From positions 1 to 41,872 of the forward strand of contig JANQGH010000099.1 of assembly GCA_028277405.1 (NCBI GenBank): a DNA stretch of 41,872 nucleotides, written 5' to 3'. Below the pieces are notes generated by a model. The model saw only the letters and a program-made list of their open reading frames with translations, did not search any database and was not told the origin of the DNA. This DNA comes from Alphaproteobacteria bacterium. GTDB taxonomy: Bacteria; Pseudomonadota; Alphaproteobacteria; DSM-16000; Inquilinaceae. The position numbers were made by a program, and so were the translations under genes. Positions 17,484 to 26,263 of the stretch are shown here, piece by piece; position 1 is the first letter of the stretch; the number at the start of each line of letters is the position of its first letter.

Positions 17484-17512
17484 CTTGCACCCGCCGGTTT
17501 GCCGCCCCAAAT
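17484..17512 (+). promoter_or_regulatory. Heat-shock (sigma-32-like) promoter candidate for clpB
   Basis: CTTGCA at 17484-17489 and CCCCAAAT at 17505-17512, 15 bases apart, resemble the sigma-32 consensus (CTTGAA and CCCCATNT). The start codon is 95 bases downstream. The match is by eye only, but the gene is a classic sigma-32 target. Confidence 0.4.
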
Positions 17513-17607
17513 CCAATAAGATCCTCCCAGGATTGCACTTTTGTGGGTCGAGAACGGACGCGTGCCTCGAAGAGGGCGGTCCGTCGAACCAGTGGAGAGA
17601 CGAACGA

Positions 17608-20193
17608 ATGGAATTTGAGAAGTACACCGAACGCTCGCGCGGATTCCTGCAGGCCGCCCAGACGCTTGCGCTGCGCGAAGGCCATCAGCAGCTCACGCCC
17701 GAACACCTCTTGAAGGTCTTGCTGGACGACGAGGAAGGGTTGGCCGCCAACCTGATCCGCGCCGCCGGTGGTGACGCGCAACACGCGCTCGTCGAGGTTG
17801 AAGGCGCGTTGAACAAGTTGCCGAAGGTCGAGGGCGGCAACAGTCAGATCTACCTGGGCCGCGAAATGGCCCAGACCTTGAAGAGCGCCGAGACGCTGGC
17901 CGAGAAGGCCGGCGACAGCTATGTCTCCGCCGAACGGCTGCTGCTCGCGGTCGCTATGGCCAAGGGCAGTGCGGCCGCCAAGGCGCTGAACGACGCCGGT
18001 GCGACGCCGCAGGCACTGAACGGCGCGATTAATGATCTGCGCCAGGGTCGCACGGCCGACAGCGCCAATGCCGAGGCCAGCTACGACGCCTTGAAGAAGT
18101 ATGCTCGCGACCTGACCGAAGAGGCGCGGGACGGCAAGCTGGACCCGGTGATCGGCCGCGACGACGAAATCAGGCGCACCATGCAGGTGCTGTCGCGCCG
18201 GACCAAGAACAATCCCGTGCTGATCGGCGAGCCCGGCGTCGGCAAGACCGCCATCGCCGAGGGCCTGTCGACGCGCATCGTCAATGGCGACGTGCCGGAG
18301 AGCCTGAAGAACAAGCGCCTGCTGGCGCTCGATCTCGGCGCCATGGTCGCCGGTGCGAAGTATCGCGGCGAATTCGAGGAACGGCTGAAAGCGGTCTTGG
18401 AAGAAATCTCCGCCGCCGCCGGCGAGATCATCCTGTTCATCGACGAAATGCACACGCTGGTTGGTGCCGGCAAGGCAGAGGGCGCGATGGACGCGTCCAA
18501 CATGCTGAAGCCGGCCCTGGCGCGGGGCGAGCTGCATTGCGTCGGCGCGACCACGCTCGATGAATACCGCAAGCATGTGGAGAAGGATGCGGCTTTGGCC
18601 CGCCGGTTCCAGCCCGTGCTGGTCGACGAGCCGACAGTGCCCGACACGATCTCCATCCTGCGCGGCCTGAAGGAGAAGTACGAACTGCACCACGGCGTGC
18701 GCATCACCGACAGCGCGCTGGTTGCGTCGGCCACCCTGAGCCACCGCTACATCACCGACCGGTTCCTGCCGGACAAGGCGATCGACCTGATGGACGAGGC
18801 GGCCTCGCGCATCCGCATGGAGGTCGACAGCAAGCCGGAGGAGCTGGACGAGCTCGATCGCAGGGTCGTCCAGCTCAAGATCGAACGCGAGGCCTTGAAG
18901 AAGGAGTCCGATCAGGGCTCCAAGGATCGGCTGGAGAAGCTGGAGGTCGAGCTGGCCGAATTGGAGCAGGAATCGGCCGAGTTCACGGCAAGCTGGCAGG
19001 CGGAAAAGGAGAAGCTGAACTCCGCCCAGCGCTTCAAGGAGCAGTTGGAGCAAGCGCGGCTGGAGCTTGAGAAGGTCCAACGCGAAGGCGACTGGACCCG
19101 CGCGGGCGAGCTGACCTATTCGGTCATTCCCGAGCTTGAGGAACAGCTCGCCGAGGCCGACCAGCTAAACGCCGATGCCCTTGTGAAGGAAGAGGTGCGC
19201 GACGAGGACATCGCTGCCGTCGTTTCCCGCTGGACCGGCATTCCGGTCGACCGGATGATGGAGGGCGAGCGCGAGAAGCTGCTGCGCATGGAACAGGTGT
19301 TGAGCGAGCGCGTGGTCGGCCAGGACGAGGCCGTCGAGGCCGTGTCCAACGCCGTCCGCCGGGCGCGGGCCGGGCTGCAAGACCCGAACCGGCCGATCGG
19401 CAGCTTTATGTTCCTCGGCCCCACCGGCGTCGGCAAGACGGAACTGACCAAGACCCTGGCCGCGTTCCTGTTCGATGACGAGCACGCCATGGTCCGTATC
19501 GACATGTCGGAATACATGGAGAAGCACTCCGTCGCCCGCCTGATCGGCGCGCCGCCGGGCTATGTCGGCTATGACGAGGGCGGGGCGCTGACCGAAGCCG
19601 TGCGACGGCGGCCCTATCAGGTGATCCTGTTCGACGAGATCGAAAAGGCCCATCCGGACGTCTTCAACGTGCTGCTGCAGGTGTTGGACGATGGCCGTCT
19701 GACGGATGGGCAGGGGCGTACGGTCGACTTCCGCAACGTGCTGATCGTCATGACCTCCAACCTTGGGTCGGAGCATCTGGCGGCCGCCGAGGACGACGAC
19801 TTCGTCGCGCGGGAGAAAGTGCTGATGGCCGTCCGGGCCCACTTCCGGCCGGAGTTCGTGAACCGCCTGGACGAGATGATCGTCTTCCGCCGGCTGACCC
19901 GGGACAACATGACCGCCATCGTCGACATCCAGCTTGGCCATCTGCAAGGCCTGCTGGAAGGCCGCAAGATCACCTTGCAGGTCGACGAAGCCGTCAAGGA
20001 ATGGCTCGGCAACTCGGGCTATGACCCGATTTATGGCGCCCGGCCGTTGAAGCGGGTGATCCAGCGGGCGCTGCAAAACCCGCTGGCGGAGCTGATCCTG
20101 CAAGGCCGTGTCGTCGACGGCGAGACGGTCCCGGTCTCGGTCGAGGGCGATCAGGTTATCATCGGCGGCGAACGGGTCGACGTCGCCGCGTAA
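17608..20193 (+). CDS. clpB: ATP-dependent disaggregase ClpB
   Basis: ClpB is the Hsp100 disaggregase that rescues aggregated proteins with DnaK. The 861-residue protein has the Clp N domain (1-145: QAAQTLALREGHQQLTPEHLL), AAA1 with Walker A GEPGVGKT (207-214), a coiled-coil middle domain (about 410-525) that identifies ClpB rather than ClpA, AAA2 with Walker A GPTGVGKT (604-611) and the C-terminal D2 small domain. ATG 17608 is supported by GGAGAGA upstream and a MEFEKYTERS start; an earlier in-frame ATG at 17485 adds an implausible 41 residues. A strong hairpin follows the stop. Confidence 0.97.
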   Translation: MEFEKYTERSRGFLQAAQTLALREGHQQLTPEHLLKVLLDDEEGLAANLIRAAGGDAQHALVEVEGALNKLPKVEGGNSQIYLGREMAQTLKSAETLAEKAGDSYVSAERLLLAVAMAKGSAAAKALNDAGATPQALNGAINDLRQGRTADSANAEASYDALKKYARDLTEEARDGKLDPVIGRDDEIRRTMQVLSRRTKNNPVLIGEPGVGKTAIAEGLSTRIVNGDVPESLKNKRLLALDLGAMVAGAKYRGEFEERLKAVLEEISAAAGEIILFIDEMHTLVGAGKAEGAMDASNMLKPALARGELHCVGATTLDEYRKHVEKDAALARRFQPVLVDEPTVPDTISILRGLKEKYELHHGVRITDSALVASATLSHRYITDRFLPDKAIDLMDEAASRIRMEVDSKPEELDELDRRVVQLKIEREALKKESDQGSKDRLEKLEVELAELEQESAEFTASWQAEKEKLNSAQRFKEQLEQARLELEKVQREGDWTRAGELTYSVIPELEEQLAEADQLNADALVKEEVRDEDIAAVVSRWTGIPVDRMMEGEREKLLRMEQVLSERVVGQDEAVEAVSNAVRRARAGLQDPNRPIGSFMFLGPTGVGKTELTKTLAAFLFDDEHAMVRIDMSEYMEKHSVARLIGAPPGYVGYDEGGALTEAVRRRPYQVILFDEIEKAHPDVFNVLLQVLDDGRLTDGQGRTVDFRNVLIVMTSNLGSEHLAAAEDDDFVAREKVLMAVRAHFRPEFVNRLDEMIVFRRLTRDNMTAIVDIQLGHLQGLLEGRKITLQVDEAVKEWLGNSGYDPIYGARPLKRVIQRALQNPLAELILQGRVVDGETVPVSVEGDQVIIGGERVDVAA

Positions 20194-20199
20194 GTCTTT

Positions 20200-20232
20200 G
20201 GGCGCCGGTTTGTAGCCGGCGCCCGTTTCCTT
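20200..20232 (+). terminator. Rho-independent terminator after clpB
   Basis: GGGCGCCGG (20200-20208) and CCGGCGCCC (20216-20224) form a perfect 9-base GC stem with a 7-base loop, followed by GTTTCCTTA. It begins six bases after the clpB stop and separates clpB from the convergent hydrolase gene. Confidence 0.75.
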
Positions 20233-20902
20233 AGCAGACGTGAATCTGGAGGAAGTCCAGCGTGCGTTCGCGCGCCAGCTTGGCGCTGTCCGCGTCATAC
20301 TCGGCGCGTTCGTCGCAGTTGAAGCCGTGACGGGCCGGATACGTACAGATTGGGATATCCGGGAACGCCTTGCGCACGGCCTCGACCGAGTCCATCGGGA
20401 TATGGGCGTCCAGCTCGCCAAAGTGCATCATCACCGGGCAGGTCGGCTTCTCGTCCAGAAGGTCAGGAATGCGGCCGCCGTAATAGGCGATCGCGGCCGC
20501 CGGTTTCAGCCGGCTGGCCGACAGCCAGGCGAACGAGCCGCCCCAGCAATAGCCCACGACACCGACCTGGCCGTGCGGCTTCACCGCCTGGATGGCGGCG
20601 TCGATGTCCATCAGCGGGCCTTCGCTGCCCAGCGCCATGACCACTTCCCGTCCGGCAGCCACGGCCGCCGGCTCATAATCCGCCTCGTAATCCGGCTGGA
20701 TCCGGTCGAACACGGCGGGCGCGATCGCGGCGTAGCCTTCATGCGCGAAGCCATCGACCACCGCCCTTATGTGGTGGTTGACGCCGAAGATCTCCTGCAG
20801 GATGACCAGCCCGCCCTTGATGTCGCCCTTGGGCCGGGCGGAGTAGGCCGAAAGGCTGTGGCCGTCCTCGGCGGTCAAATGGATCTTCTCGGTCGTCAGC
20901 AT
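20231..20902 (-). CDS. Dienelactone hydrolase family protein
   Basis: An alpha/beta hydrolase of the dienelactone hydrolase family, which opens enol-lactones in aromatic catabolism but covers other esters and lactones. The triad is visible as Cys119 (GVVGYCWGG), Asp165 (FGELDAHIP) and His192 (PARHGFNC), and the length of 223 residues is typical. ATG 20902 is preceded by GAAGGAAGG; an in-frame ATG at 20932 overlaps the neighbouring gene. It follows the aconitase X small subunit by 26 bases in the same direction, so the three genes are likely cotranscribed. The real substrate is unknown. Confidence 0.9.
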   Translation of the reverse strand: MLTTEKIHLTAEDGHSLSAYSARPKGDIKGGLVILQEIFGVNHHIRAVVDGFAHEGYAAIAPAVFDRIQPDYEADYEPAAVAAGREVVMALGSEGPLMDIDAAIQAVKPHGQVGVVGYCWGGSFAWLSASRLKPAAAIAYYGGRIPDLLDEKPTCPVMMHFGELDAHIPMDSVEAVRKAFPDIPICTYPARHGFNCDERAEYDADSAKLARERTLDFLQIHVC

Positions 20903-20928
20903 ATGTGAGCCTTCCTTCGGCGTCGGGG

Positions 20929-21351
20929 TCAATTGGCTGACGTTGTTGTGTGGATGACACCGTCCGCTGTCAACCGGACGAACGTTCCCGTTTCAAGCGC
21001 ACGCTGTTTTTCCACGGGCAGCGTGATGACGGGCGGCGCGGACCAGCCCATGGTCGTCGCGACCACGGCGCCCAGGCAGAGGATGGCGTCGGCCTTGCCC
21101 AGCGCAATCGCGGCCGGTGCACGGCCCTGGGCAATCAACTCCAACAGCACCGACGAGGAGGACGATGAGCCGACAGTCGCGGGAACGAGCAGCACCGTGC
21201 TGACGACAGAGGCGCCGTGCTGCGGATGGCGCGGGTCGACGATCTGACCCGAGGCCGGATCGACGCCGCCCCAAAAGCTGATCGGCGCATTGAGGCGCAG
21301 TACCGGGCCGGAGGCTTCGCCGGCCAACAGCATATCGCTCTTTATCGCCAT
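20929..21351 (-). CDS. Aconitase X small subunit (swivel domain, DUF126)
   Basis: The 140-residue protein matches the aconitase X swivel domain: GPVLRLNAPISFWGGVDPASGQI, DPRHPQHGASVVSTVLLVPATVGSSSSSSVLLE and ADAILCLGAVVATTMGWSAPPV. The PxxxGSSSSSSVLLE loop is the family hallmark. It overlaps the large subunit gene by ten bases. Characterised two-part or fused relatives are archaeal mevalonate-5-phosphate dehydratase and bacterial cis-3-hydroxy-L-proline dehydratase. Since the MEP pathway gene ispG is present, the hydroxyproline-type reaction is the better guess, but no hydroxyproline genes are visible nearby. Confidence 0.9.
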   Translation of the reverse strand: MAIKSDMLLAGEASGPVLRLNAPISFWGGVDPASGQIVDPRHPQHGASVVSTVLLVPATVGSSSSSSVLLELIAQGRAPAAIALGKADAILCLGAVVATTMGWSAPPVITLPVEKQRALETGTFVRLTADGVIHTTTSAN

Positions 21352-22589
21352 AGCGCGTCGTCCCTGACAACGCCTCCGGCGACCGCGCTTTCGACGCAGT
21401 CCGCCAGGCTGCCGAACAGCGCCGCGTAGCCGGTGTTGGACGGGGTGTAGTGCGCGAACTTGCCGGAGTTGGTCATCAGCACCCCGTCGATCTTCGCCAG
21501 GATCGGCGTGACCACGACGCAGGTATCGACGACCAGGGTGACCCCCTGGCTTTCCAGCCGCGTTGCGCGAGGGCCGAGGGACGCGAGCGTATCGCGGGCG
21601 GTGCAGATGTAGGTCGGTATCGCCACACGCCTTTCGCCGAGCATTCGCTCGAAAGCGTCGAACTCCGATCGGGAGAAATGGGGGCTGCCGAGGGCGACGG
21701 CATCGATCCGGTCGCCGCCCGCTGTCGACAGCCGGTCGCGCTCAGCAATCAGCATATCGGGCGTCAGGCGGATGGTCTCTTCGGCGGGCCGATGCCCGAG
21801 TGCCGCGTCGACGGTCGGGGCTTCCGGGGTGACGCCGGCCACGTGGACCAGCCCCACAGCACCTGCGGCCGCGGCCGCCGCGCCAAGCGCCTTCAGCCGG
21901 TCCTCGGTGAGACTGGACGGCAGGCCGTCGAGCACGGCAACCGTCTCGCCGACCGTGCGGCCCAACCAGGCGCCCAGCACCGGATAGAACACGTCCGACG
22001 CTTTCAGCCTGTCGGATAGCAGCGCGGTGTCGATGCGCACCGTTGCGCGGCGGTTCTCGGGCAGATGCAAGCCCGTTGCGGGGGCCAGGCCGGTGATGGC
22101 ACAGGCGATGTCCAGGAAGTCGCCATAGCGGTTGGTTCGCGCGCCGAGAACGGAGTTGGCGAAGGCGACGGCGTTGCTCTCGCCCCAGGCGACGTCCTGC
22201 CCCAGTGGGGGCCGATGCCCGGTCTGGTAAGGCGCGCAGGTCCAGCTTGGCCGGCAGCCCATGGCCTCGTAGGCGGTCATCAGCCGGTGCGCCATGGCGC
22301 GCTTATGGCTATCCAGCCGGTCCTGCCCCGGCCGCAGCAGGTTCAGCGCACCGACATTCAGGGTCGTCGGCACCGCCACCTTGGCTCTGCCCGCAACCAG
22401 TCGCTCGGCGACCTGAACACCGCTGTCGCCGTGATAGAGACAGCCATCGATATGGGCCGACGCGATCGGGATGAGCCGCGTTGCACCCAGCAGGCGCGCG
22501 GTCTCCGTGACGATGCGCATGGCGAGCGCCGCGCCCTCGCCATCTTCGCCATTGGCGGCCGCACGCTGCCAGTCTGTCAGCTCGATCAT
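21342..22589 (-). CDS. Aconitase X catalytic subunit (DUF521)
   Basis: The 415-residue protein is the large aconitase X subunit: SAHIDGCLYHGDSGVQVAERL near the N-terminus, CRPSWTCAPYQTGHRPPLGQDVAWGESNAVAFANSVLGAR in the middle, and DTCVVVTPILAK and MTNSGKFAHYTP near the C-terminus. The cysteines are candidate iron-sulfur ligands. These enzymes dehydrate their substrate and need the swivel subunit, encoded directly downstream with a ten-base overlap. The gene starts 56 bases after ychF on the same strand. The substrate is unproven. Confidence 0.92.
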   Translation of the reverse strand: MIELTDWQRAAANGEDGEGAALAMRIVTETARLLGATRLIPIASAHIDGCLYHGDSGVQVAERLVAGRAKVAVPTTLNVGALNLLRPGQDRLDSHKRAMAHRLMTAYEAMGCRPSWTCAPYQTGHRPPLGQDVAWGESNAVAFANSVLGARTNRYGDFLDIACAITGLAPATGLHLPENRRATVRIDTALLSDRLKASDVFYPVLGAWLGRTVGETVAVLDGLPSSLTEDRLKALGAAAAAAGAVGLVHVAGVTPEAPTVDAALGHRPAEETIRLTPDMLIAERDRLSTAGGDRIDAVALGSPHFSRSEFDAFERMLGERRVAIPTYICTARDTLASLGPRATRLESQGVTLVVDTCVVVTPILAKIDGVLMTNSGKFAHYTPSNTGYAALFGSLADCVESAVAGGVVRDDALWR

Positions 22590-22622
22590 CGACCGAACTT
22601 AGCGAAGCCGCGCTCCGCGCGC

Positions 22623-22651
22623 CAATTCACTCAGACTCAATTCACTCAGAC
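22623..22651. repeat. Tandem 15-base duplication at the ychF stop
   Basis: Two copies of CAATTCACTCAGAC (22623-22636 and 22638-22651) lie end to end with a period of 15. The second spans the ychF stop codon, so the first provides extra in-frame stops downstream. Confidence 0.85.
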
Positions 22652-23740
22652 GTTGAAGCGGAAATGGAACACGTCGCCATCCTTGACGCGGTATTCCTTG
22701 CCCTCCTGGCGCATCTTGCCGGCGTCCTTGGCGGCGGTTTCGCCGCCGAGCGTGACGAAGTCTGCATAGTCGATGGTCTCGGCCCGGATGAAGCCGCGCT
22801 GAAAGTCGGTATGGATGACGCCGGCCGCCTCCGGCGCGGTCGACCCCCGCGTGACGGTCCAGGCGCGCGCCTCCTTCGGCCCGACGGTGAAGAAGGTGAT
22901 CAGGCCCAACAGGCGATAGCCGGCGCGGATGACCTTGTTCAGCCCGGCCTCGTCGAGCCCCAGGCTGTCCAGAAACTCCGCGCCTTCCTCGGCATCGAGC
23001 TGGGCCAGTTCAGCCTCGATCGCAGCAGAGATGACCACGGCCTCCGCTGCCTCCGCCTGGGCCATCTCGGCCACGGCCTCGCTGTGTGCATTGCCGGTCG
23101 CGGCTTCGTCCTCGGCTACATTGCAGACATAGAGCACCGGCTTGGCGCTCAGCAATTGCAGGTCGCGAAACAGCTTCTTCTCGTCCGCCGAGACGTCCAG
23201 TTCGCGGGCCGGCTTGCCGTCTTCCAGCAGGGTCACGACCCGTTCCATCAAGCCGATTTGGGCCTTGGCCTCCTTGTCGCCGCCGCGGGCCTTCTTGGTC
23301 TGGGACTCCAGCCGGCGCTCAAGGCTTTCCAGGTCGGCGATCATCAGTTCGGTCTTGACCGTCTCGGCGTCACGCACCGGATCAACCGTCCCGTCGACAT
23401 GGGTAACCTCGCCCTCGAAGCAGCGCAGCACGTGCAGGATCGCGTCGACCTCGCGGATGTTGGCCAGGAACTGATTGCCCAGCCCTTCGCCCTTCGAGGC
23501 ACCGCGCACCAGTCCGGCGATATCGACAAACTCAAGCTGGGTCGGGATCACCTTGGCGGACTTGCCCAGCTCGGCCAGCTTGGCCAGGCGGCCGTCGGGC
23601 ACGCCGACGCGGCCGACGTTTGGGTCAATGGTGCAGAACGGATAGTTCGCCGCCTCGGCCGTCTGGGTCGCGGTTAACGCGTTGAACAGAGTGGACTTGC
23701 CCACATTCGGCAAGCCGACGATGCCGCATCTGAAACCCAT
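22646..23740 (-). CDS. ychF: Redox-regulated ATPase YchF (Obg-family)
   Basis: YchF/OLA1 is a universally conserved P-loop ATPase bound to ribosomes and linked to oxidative stress responses. The protein (364 residues, normal length) begins MGFRCGIVGLPNVGKSTLFN, with the G1 loop GLPNVGKST, the switch region DIAGLVRGASKGEGLGNQFL and the C-terminal TGS-like domain (about 280-364). The atypical NxxE-type nucleotide motif of YchF (preference for ATP over GTP) lies near YVCNVAEDE. The translated C-terminus VFHFRFNV is family-typical. It is 14 bases downstream of pth, the usual pairing in proteobacteria. Confidence 0.97.
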   Translation of the reverse strand: MGFRCGIVGLPNVGKSTLFNALTATQTAEAANYPFCTIDPNVGRVGVPDGRLAKLAELGKSAKVIPTQLEFVDIAGLVRGASKGEGLGNQFLANIREVDAILHVLRCFEGEVTHVDGTVDPVRDAETVKTELMIADLESLERRLESQTKKARGGDKEAKAQIGLMERVVTLLEDGKPARELDVSADEKKLFRDLQLLSAKPVLYVCNVAEDEAATGNAHSEAVAEMAQAEAAEAVVISAAIEAELAQLDAEEGAEFLDSLGLDEAGLNKVIRAGYRLLGLITFFTVGPKEARAWTVTRGSTAPEAAGVIHTDFQRGFIRAETIDYADFVTLGGETAAKDAGKMRQEGKEYRVKDGDVFHFRFNV

Positions 23741-23754
23741 CGGTGTCTCTCTTT

Positions 23755-24360
23755 CTAAACGTCCACGGGCGGCTTTTGCGGCGCGGGCTTCTTCTTCGAT
23801 GTCAACAGGGCGACCTTGGTCATGAACTTCTCATGCTCGCCATCGGCCAACAGGGGGATCGCCTCGGCGACGGCCTCCAACAGCGGATCGAGCCAGTCCT
23901 CGTCCTCGTCCGTGAAGTCGCTCAGGACATGGCCGCGCACGCGCTGCCGGTCGCCGGGATGCCCGATACCCAGCCGCACCCGCCAATAGTCGTGGGCAAT
24001 ATGGCTGTCGATCGAGCGAATGCCGTTATGGCCGGCACCGCCGCCGCCCCGTTTCGCCCGGCACTTGCCCTGCGCCAGGTCAAGCTCGTCATAGATGACG
24101 ATCACCCGGTCCGACGGCACCTTGAAGAACCGTGCCGCCTTGGACACCGCCTTGCCACTTTCGTTCATGTAGGTATGGGGCTTCAGCAGCAGGGCGCGAT
24201 CGCCCGCCAGCCGGCCCTCGGCCACGACCCCGTTGAACTTCTTGCGAAAGGGGCCGAAGCCATAGCGCTCGGCAATATCGTCCAGCGCCAGCCAGCCTAT
24301 ATTGTGCCTGTTGTAGGCGTACTTGGCCCCGGGATTGCCGAGGCCGACGATCAGGATCAT
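23755..24360 (-). CDS. pth: Peptidyl-tRNA hydrolase
   Basis: Pth recycles peptidyl-tRNAs that fall off ribosomes. The 201-residue protein has the catalytic His19 and Asn9 (VGLGNPG then YNRHNIGWLALD), the Asp of YDELDLAQGKCRAKRGGG, and GHNGIRSIDSHI. It lies downstream of rplY (50-base spacer) and just before ychF, a conserved translation-related cluster. The C-terminus is a lysine-rich tail. Confidence 0.96.
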   Translation of the reverse strand: MILIVGLGNPGAKYAYNRHNIGWLALDDIAERYGFGPFRKKFNGVVAEGRLAGDRALLLKPHTYMNESGKAVSKAARFFKVPSDRVIVIYDELDLAQGKCRAKRGGGGAGHNGIRSIDSHIAHDYWRVRLGIGHPGDRQRVRGHVLSDFTDEDEDWLDPLLEAVAEAIPLLADGEHEKFMTKVALLTSKKKPAPQKPPVDV

Positions 24361-24410
24361 CGCTCAACGGGCTCCCAGGGCCCCAGGGGCGGGTGGCGGC
24401 CGACGGGCGA

Positions 24411-25094
24411 CTAGTCCTCCGACGCCCCTTCGTCGCCACCGGTATCCTCCGCGGCGGCCTCGGCCTCGCCCTCGCCAGCCTCGGCGGCTTCGGCGGCCTC
24501 TTCCTCTTCCTCCGCCTCGGACTTCAGGGCGGACGGCGCGGCAATCGTCGCCACCGTGAAATCGCGGTCGGTGATGGTCGGCTGCACGCCGTCGGGCAGG
24601 GTGATGTGGCTGATATGGATCGAGTCGCCCAGTTCCGAACCGCTCAGATCCACGGTGATGTTCTCCGGAATGGCGTTGGCCCGGCAGGTCACCTCGATCG
24701 TGTAGCGCACGACGTTCAGCACACCGCCCGCCTTCAGGCCAGGCGAGTCATCTTCGTTGATGAACTGCACCGGCACCTCGATGGCGATCTCCGTCCGCTC
24801 ACTGACGCGCAGAAAATCCAGGTGCAGTGGCTCGTCGCGCACCGGGTCCATCTGCACGTCGCGGACCAGCACCTGATGGGCGTCGTTGCCGACCTTCAAG
24901 CTGTAAAGGTGGGTCAGGAACGCCGGATCGCGCAGCATCTGGCTGAGCGTTTGCCCATCCAGCGAAATGGCAACGGGGGGCTTCTTGTCGCCGTAGATCA
25001 CGGCAGGAACCTTGTTTTGACGACGTACGGCTCGAGCTGCCCCCTTACCGGCTCGCTCCCGCACCTCGGCGACGATTTCGATCGTCTCGGCCAT
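24411..25094 (-). CDS. rplY: 50S ribosomal protein L25 / Ctc
   Basis: The 227-residue long (Ctc-type) form of L25, which binds 5S rRNA. The N-terminal 5S-binding domain is about 1-95 (VRERAGKGAARAVRRQNKVPAVIYG), the C-terminal TL5-type domain is about 100-190 (EVPVQFINEDDSPGLKAGGVLNVV), and the tail is a disordered Glu/Ala-rich acidic stretch. The long acidic tail is typical of alphaproteobacterial members. A GGAGAGATCCC ribosome site precedes the ATG. Confidence 0.95.
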   Translation of the reverse strand: MAETIEIVAEVRERAGKGAARAVRRQNKVPAVIYGDKKPPVAISLDGQTLSQMLRDPAFLTHLYSLKVGNDAHQVLVRDVQMDPVRDEPLHLDFLRVSERTEIAIEVPVQFINEDDSPGLKAGGVLNVVRYTIEVTCRANAIPENITVDLSGSELGDSIHISHITLPDGVQPTITDRDFTVATIAAPSALKSEAEEEEEAAEAAEAGEGEAEAAAEDTGGDEGASED

Positions 25095-25121
25095 GGGATC
25101 TCTCCTATGTTCACAAGCAAT

Positions 25122-25149
25122 AACGCCGACCTCCAGGGGTGTCGGCGTT
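25122..25149 (-). terminator. Hairpin between prs and rplY
   Basis: AACGCCGAC (25122-25130) and GTCGGCGTT (25141-25149) form a perfect 9-base stem with a 10-base loop. A second stem (CTCGCC 25155-25160 with GGCGAG 25165-25170) lies beside it. On the minus strand the first is followed by ATTGCTT, a poor T run, so it may be a prs terminator, an rplY leader element, or both. Confidence 0.5.
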
Positions 25150-25228
25150 CAAGTCTCGCCCAATGGCGAGGCGCGGCTATATACCAGCGGTTATGTGCCG
25201 CGTCCAGGGCTCAGATGGTGGGGCGGGC

Positions 25229-26164
25229 TTAAGCAAACAAGCTGGAAACCGAGCGTTCCTCGCTGATGCGTTTCATGGCCTCGCCGATCAGCGGCGCGAT
25301 GCTGATTTGCCTGCTGTTTTGGCTGACCCGAACCGCCTCGGTCGCCAGGATGCTGTCGGTGGTGACCAGCTCGCTCATGGGCGACGACGACACCCGGCTG
25401 ACCGCGCCGCCGGACAGGACGCCGTGGGTGACATAGGCACTGACGGTTTTGGCGCCGGCCTCGCTTAACGCGACGGCCGCGTTGCACAGGGTGCCGGCGC
25501 TGTCGACGATGTCGTCGACCAAGAGGCAGCGCTGGCCTTCGACGTCGCCGATGATGTTCATCACCTCCGACACACCGGCACGTTCGCGCCTTTTGTCGAT
25601 GATGGCGAGGTCGACGTCCAGCCGGCGCGCGATGTTGCGCGCCCGGATCACGCCGCCGACGTCAGGCGAGACGATGGTCAGGTCGCCATTGCCCTTGGCG
25701 GTGTCCTTGATGTCCCGGGCGAATACCGGTGCGGAGACCAGGTTGTCCACCGGAATGTCGAAGAAGCCCTGGATCTGGCCGGCATGCAGGTCCAGCGTCA
25801 GCACCCGATCGGCCCCGGCCTGGGTGATCAGATTGGCGACCAGCTTGGCCGATATCGGCGAGCGCGGGCTGGTCTTCCGGTCTTGGCGCGCATAGCCGAA
25901 ATAGGGCAGCACCGCCGTGATACGCCGCGCGGACCCGCGCCTTAGCGCGTCCATGCAGACCAGCAACTCCATCAGATTGTCGTTCGCCGGATAGCTGGTC
26001 GACTGGATGACGAAGACATCCTCGCCGCGCACGTTTTCCAGGATTTCGACGAAGACTTCCATGTCGGAAAACCGTCGAATGCTCGCCTTGCACAGCGGCA
26101 CCTCGAGGTAGGCGGCAATTGCCTCGCTGAGCGGGCGATTGCTGTTCCCGGCGATAATCTTCAT
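25229..26164 (-). CDS. prs: Ribose-phosphate pyrophosphokinase
   Basis: Prs makes PRPP from ribose 5-phosphate and ATP for nucleotide, histidine, tryptophan and NAD synthesis. The 311-residue protein has DMEVFVEILENVRGEDVFVIQST, the flexible-loop region around YARQDRKTSPRSPISAK (lysine and arginine of the catalytic loop), and the PRPP-binding motif VDDIVDSAGTL. At normal length it has no oddities. It lies upstream of rplY. Confidence 0.97.
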   Translation of the reverse strand: MKIIAGNSNRPLSEAIAAYLEVPLCKASIRRFSDMEVFVEILENVRGEDVFVIQSTSYPANDNLMELLVCMDALRRGSARRITAVLPYFGYARQDRKTSPRSPISAKLVANLITQAGADRVLTLDLHAGQIQGFFDIPVDNLVSAPVFARDIKDTAKGNGDLTIVSPDVGGVIRARNIARRLDVDLAIIDKRRERAGVSEVMNIIGDVEGQRCLLVDDIVDSAGTLCNAAVALSEAGAKTVSAYVTHGVLSGGAVSRVSSSPMSELVTTDSILATEAVRVSQNSRQISIAPLIGEAMKRISEERSVSSLFA

Positions 26165-26263
26165 GGTCGCTGGCCTCGGGCGGAAGGCGGCTGGTCGGGC
26201 GGCGGTCGCGCGCCGGGTATATCAGCGTGGTGGGGGCCTTTCAACGGCCCGATCATGAAATTG

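Noticed and set aside
17269..19080. Open frame of about 600 codons on the minus strand opposite clpB
   Set aside because: Shadow of the clpB frame; low-complexity Leu/Gln/Arg composition and no domain.
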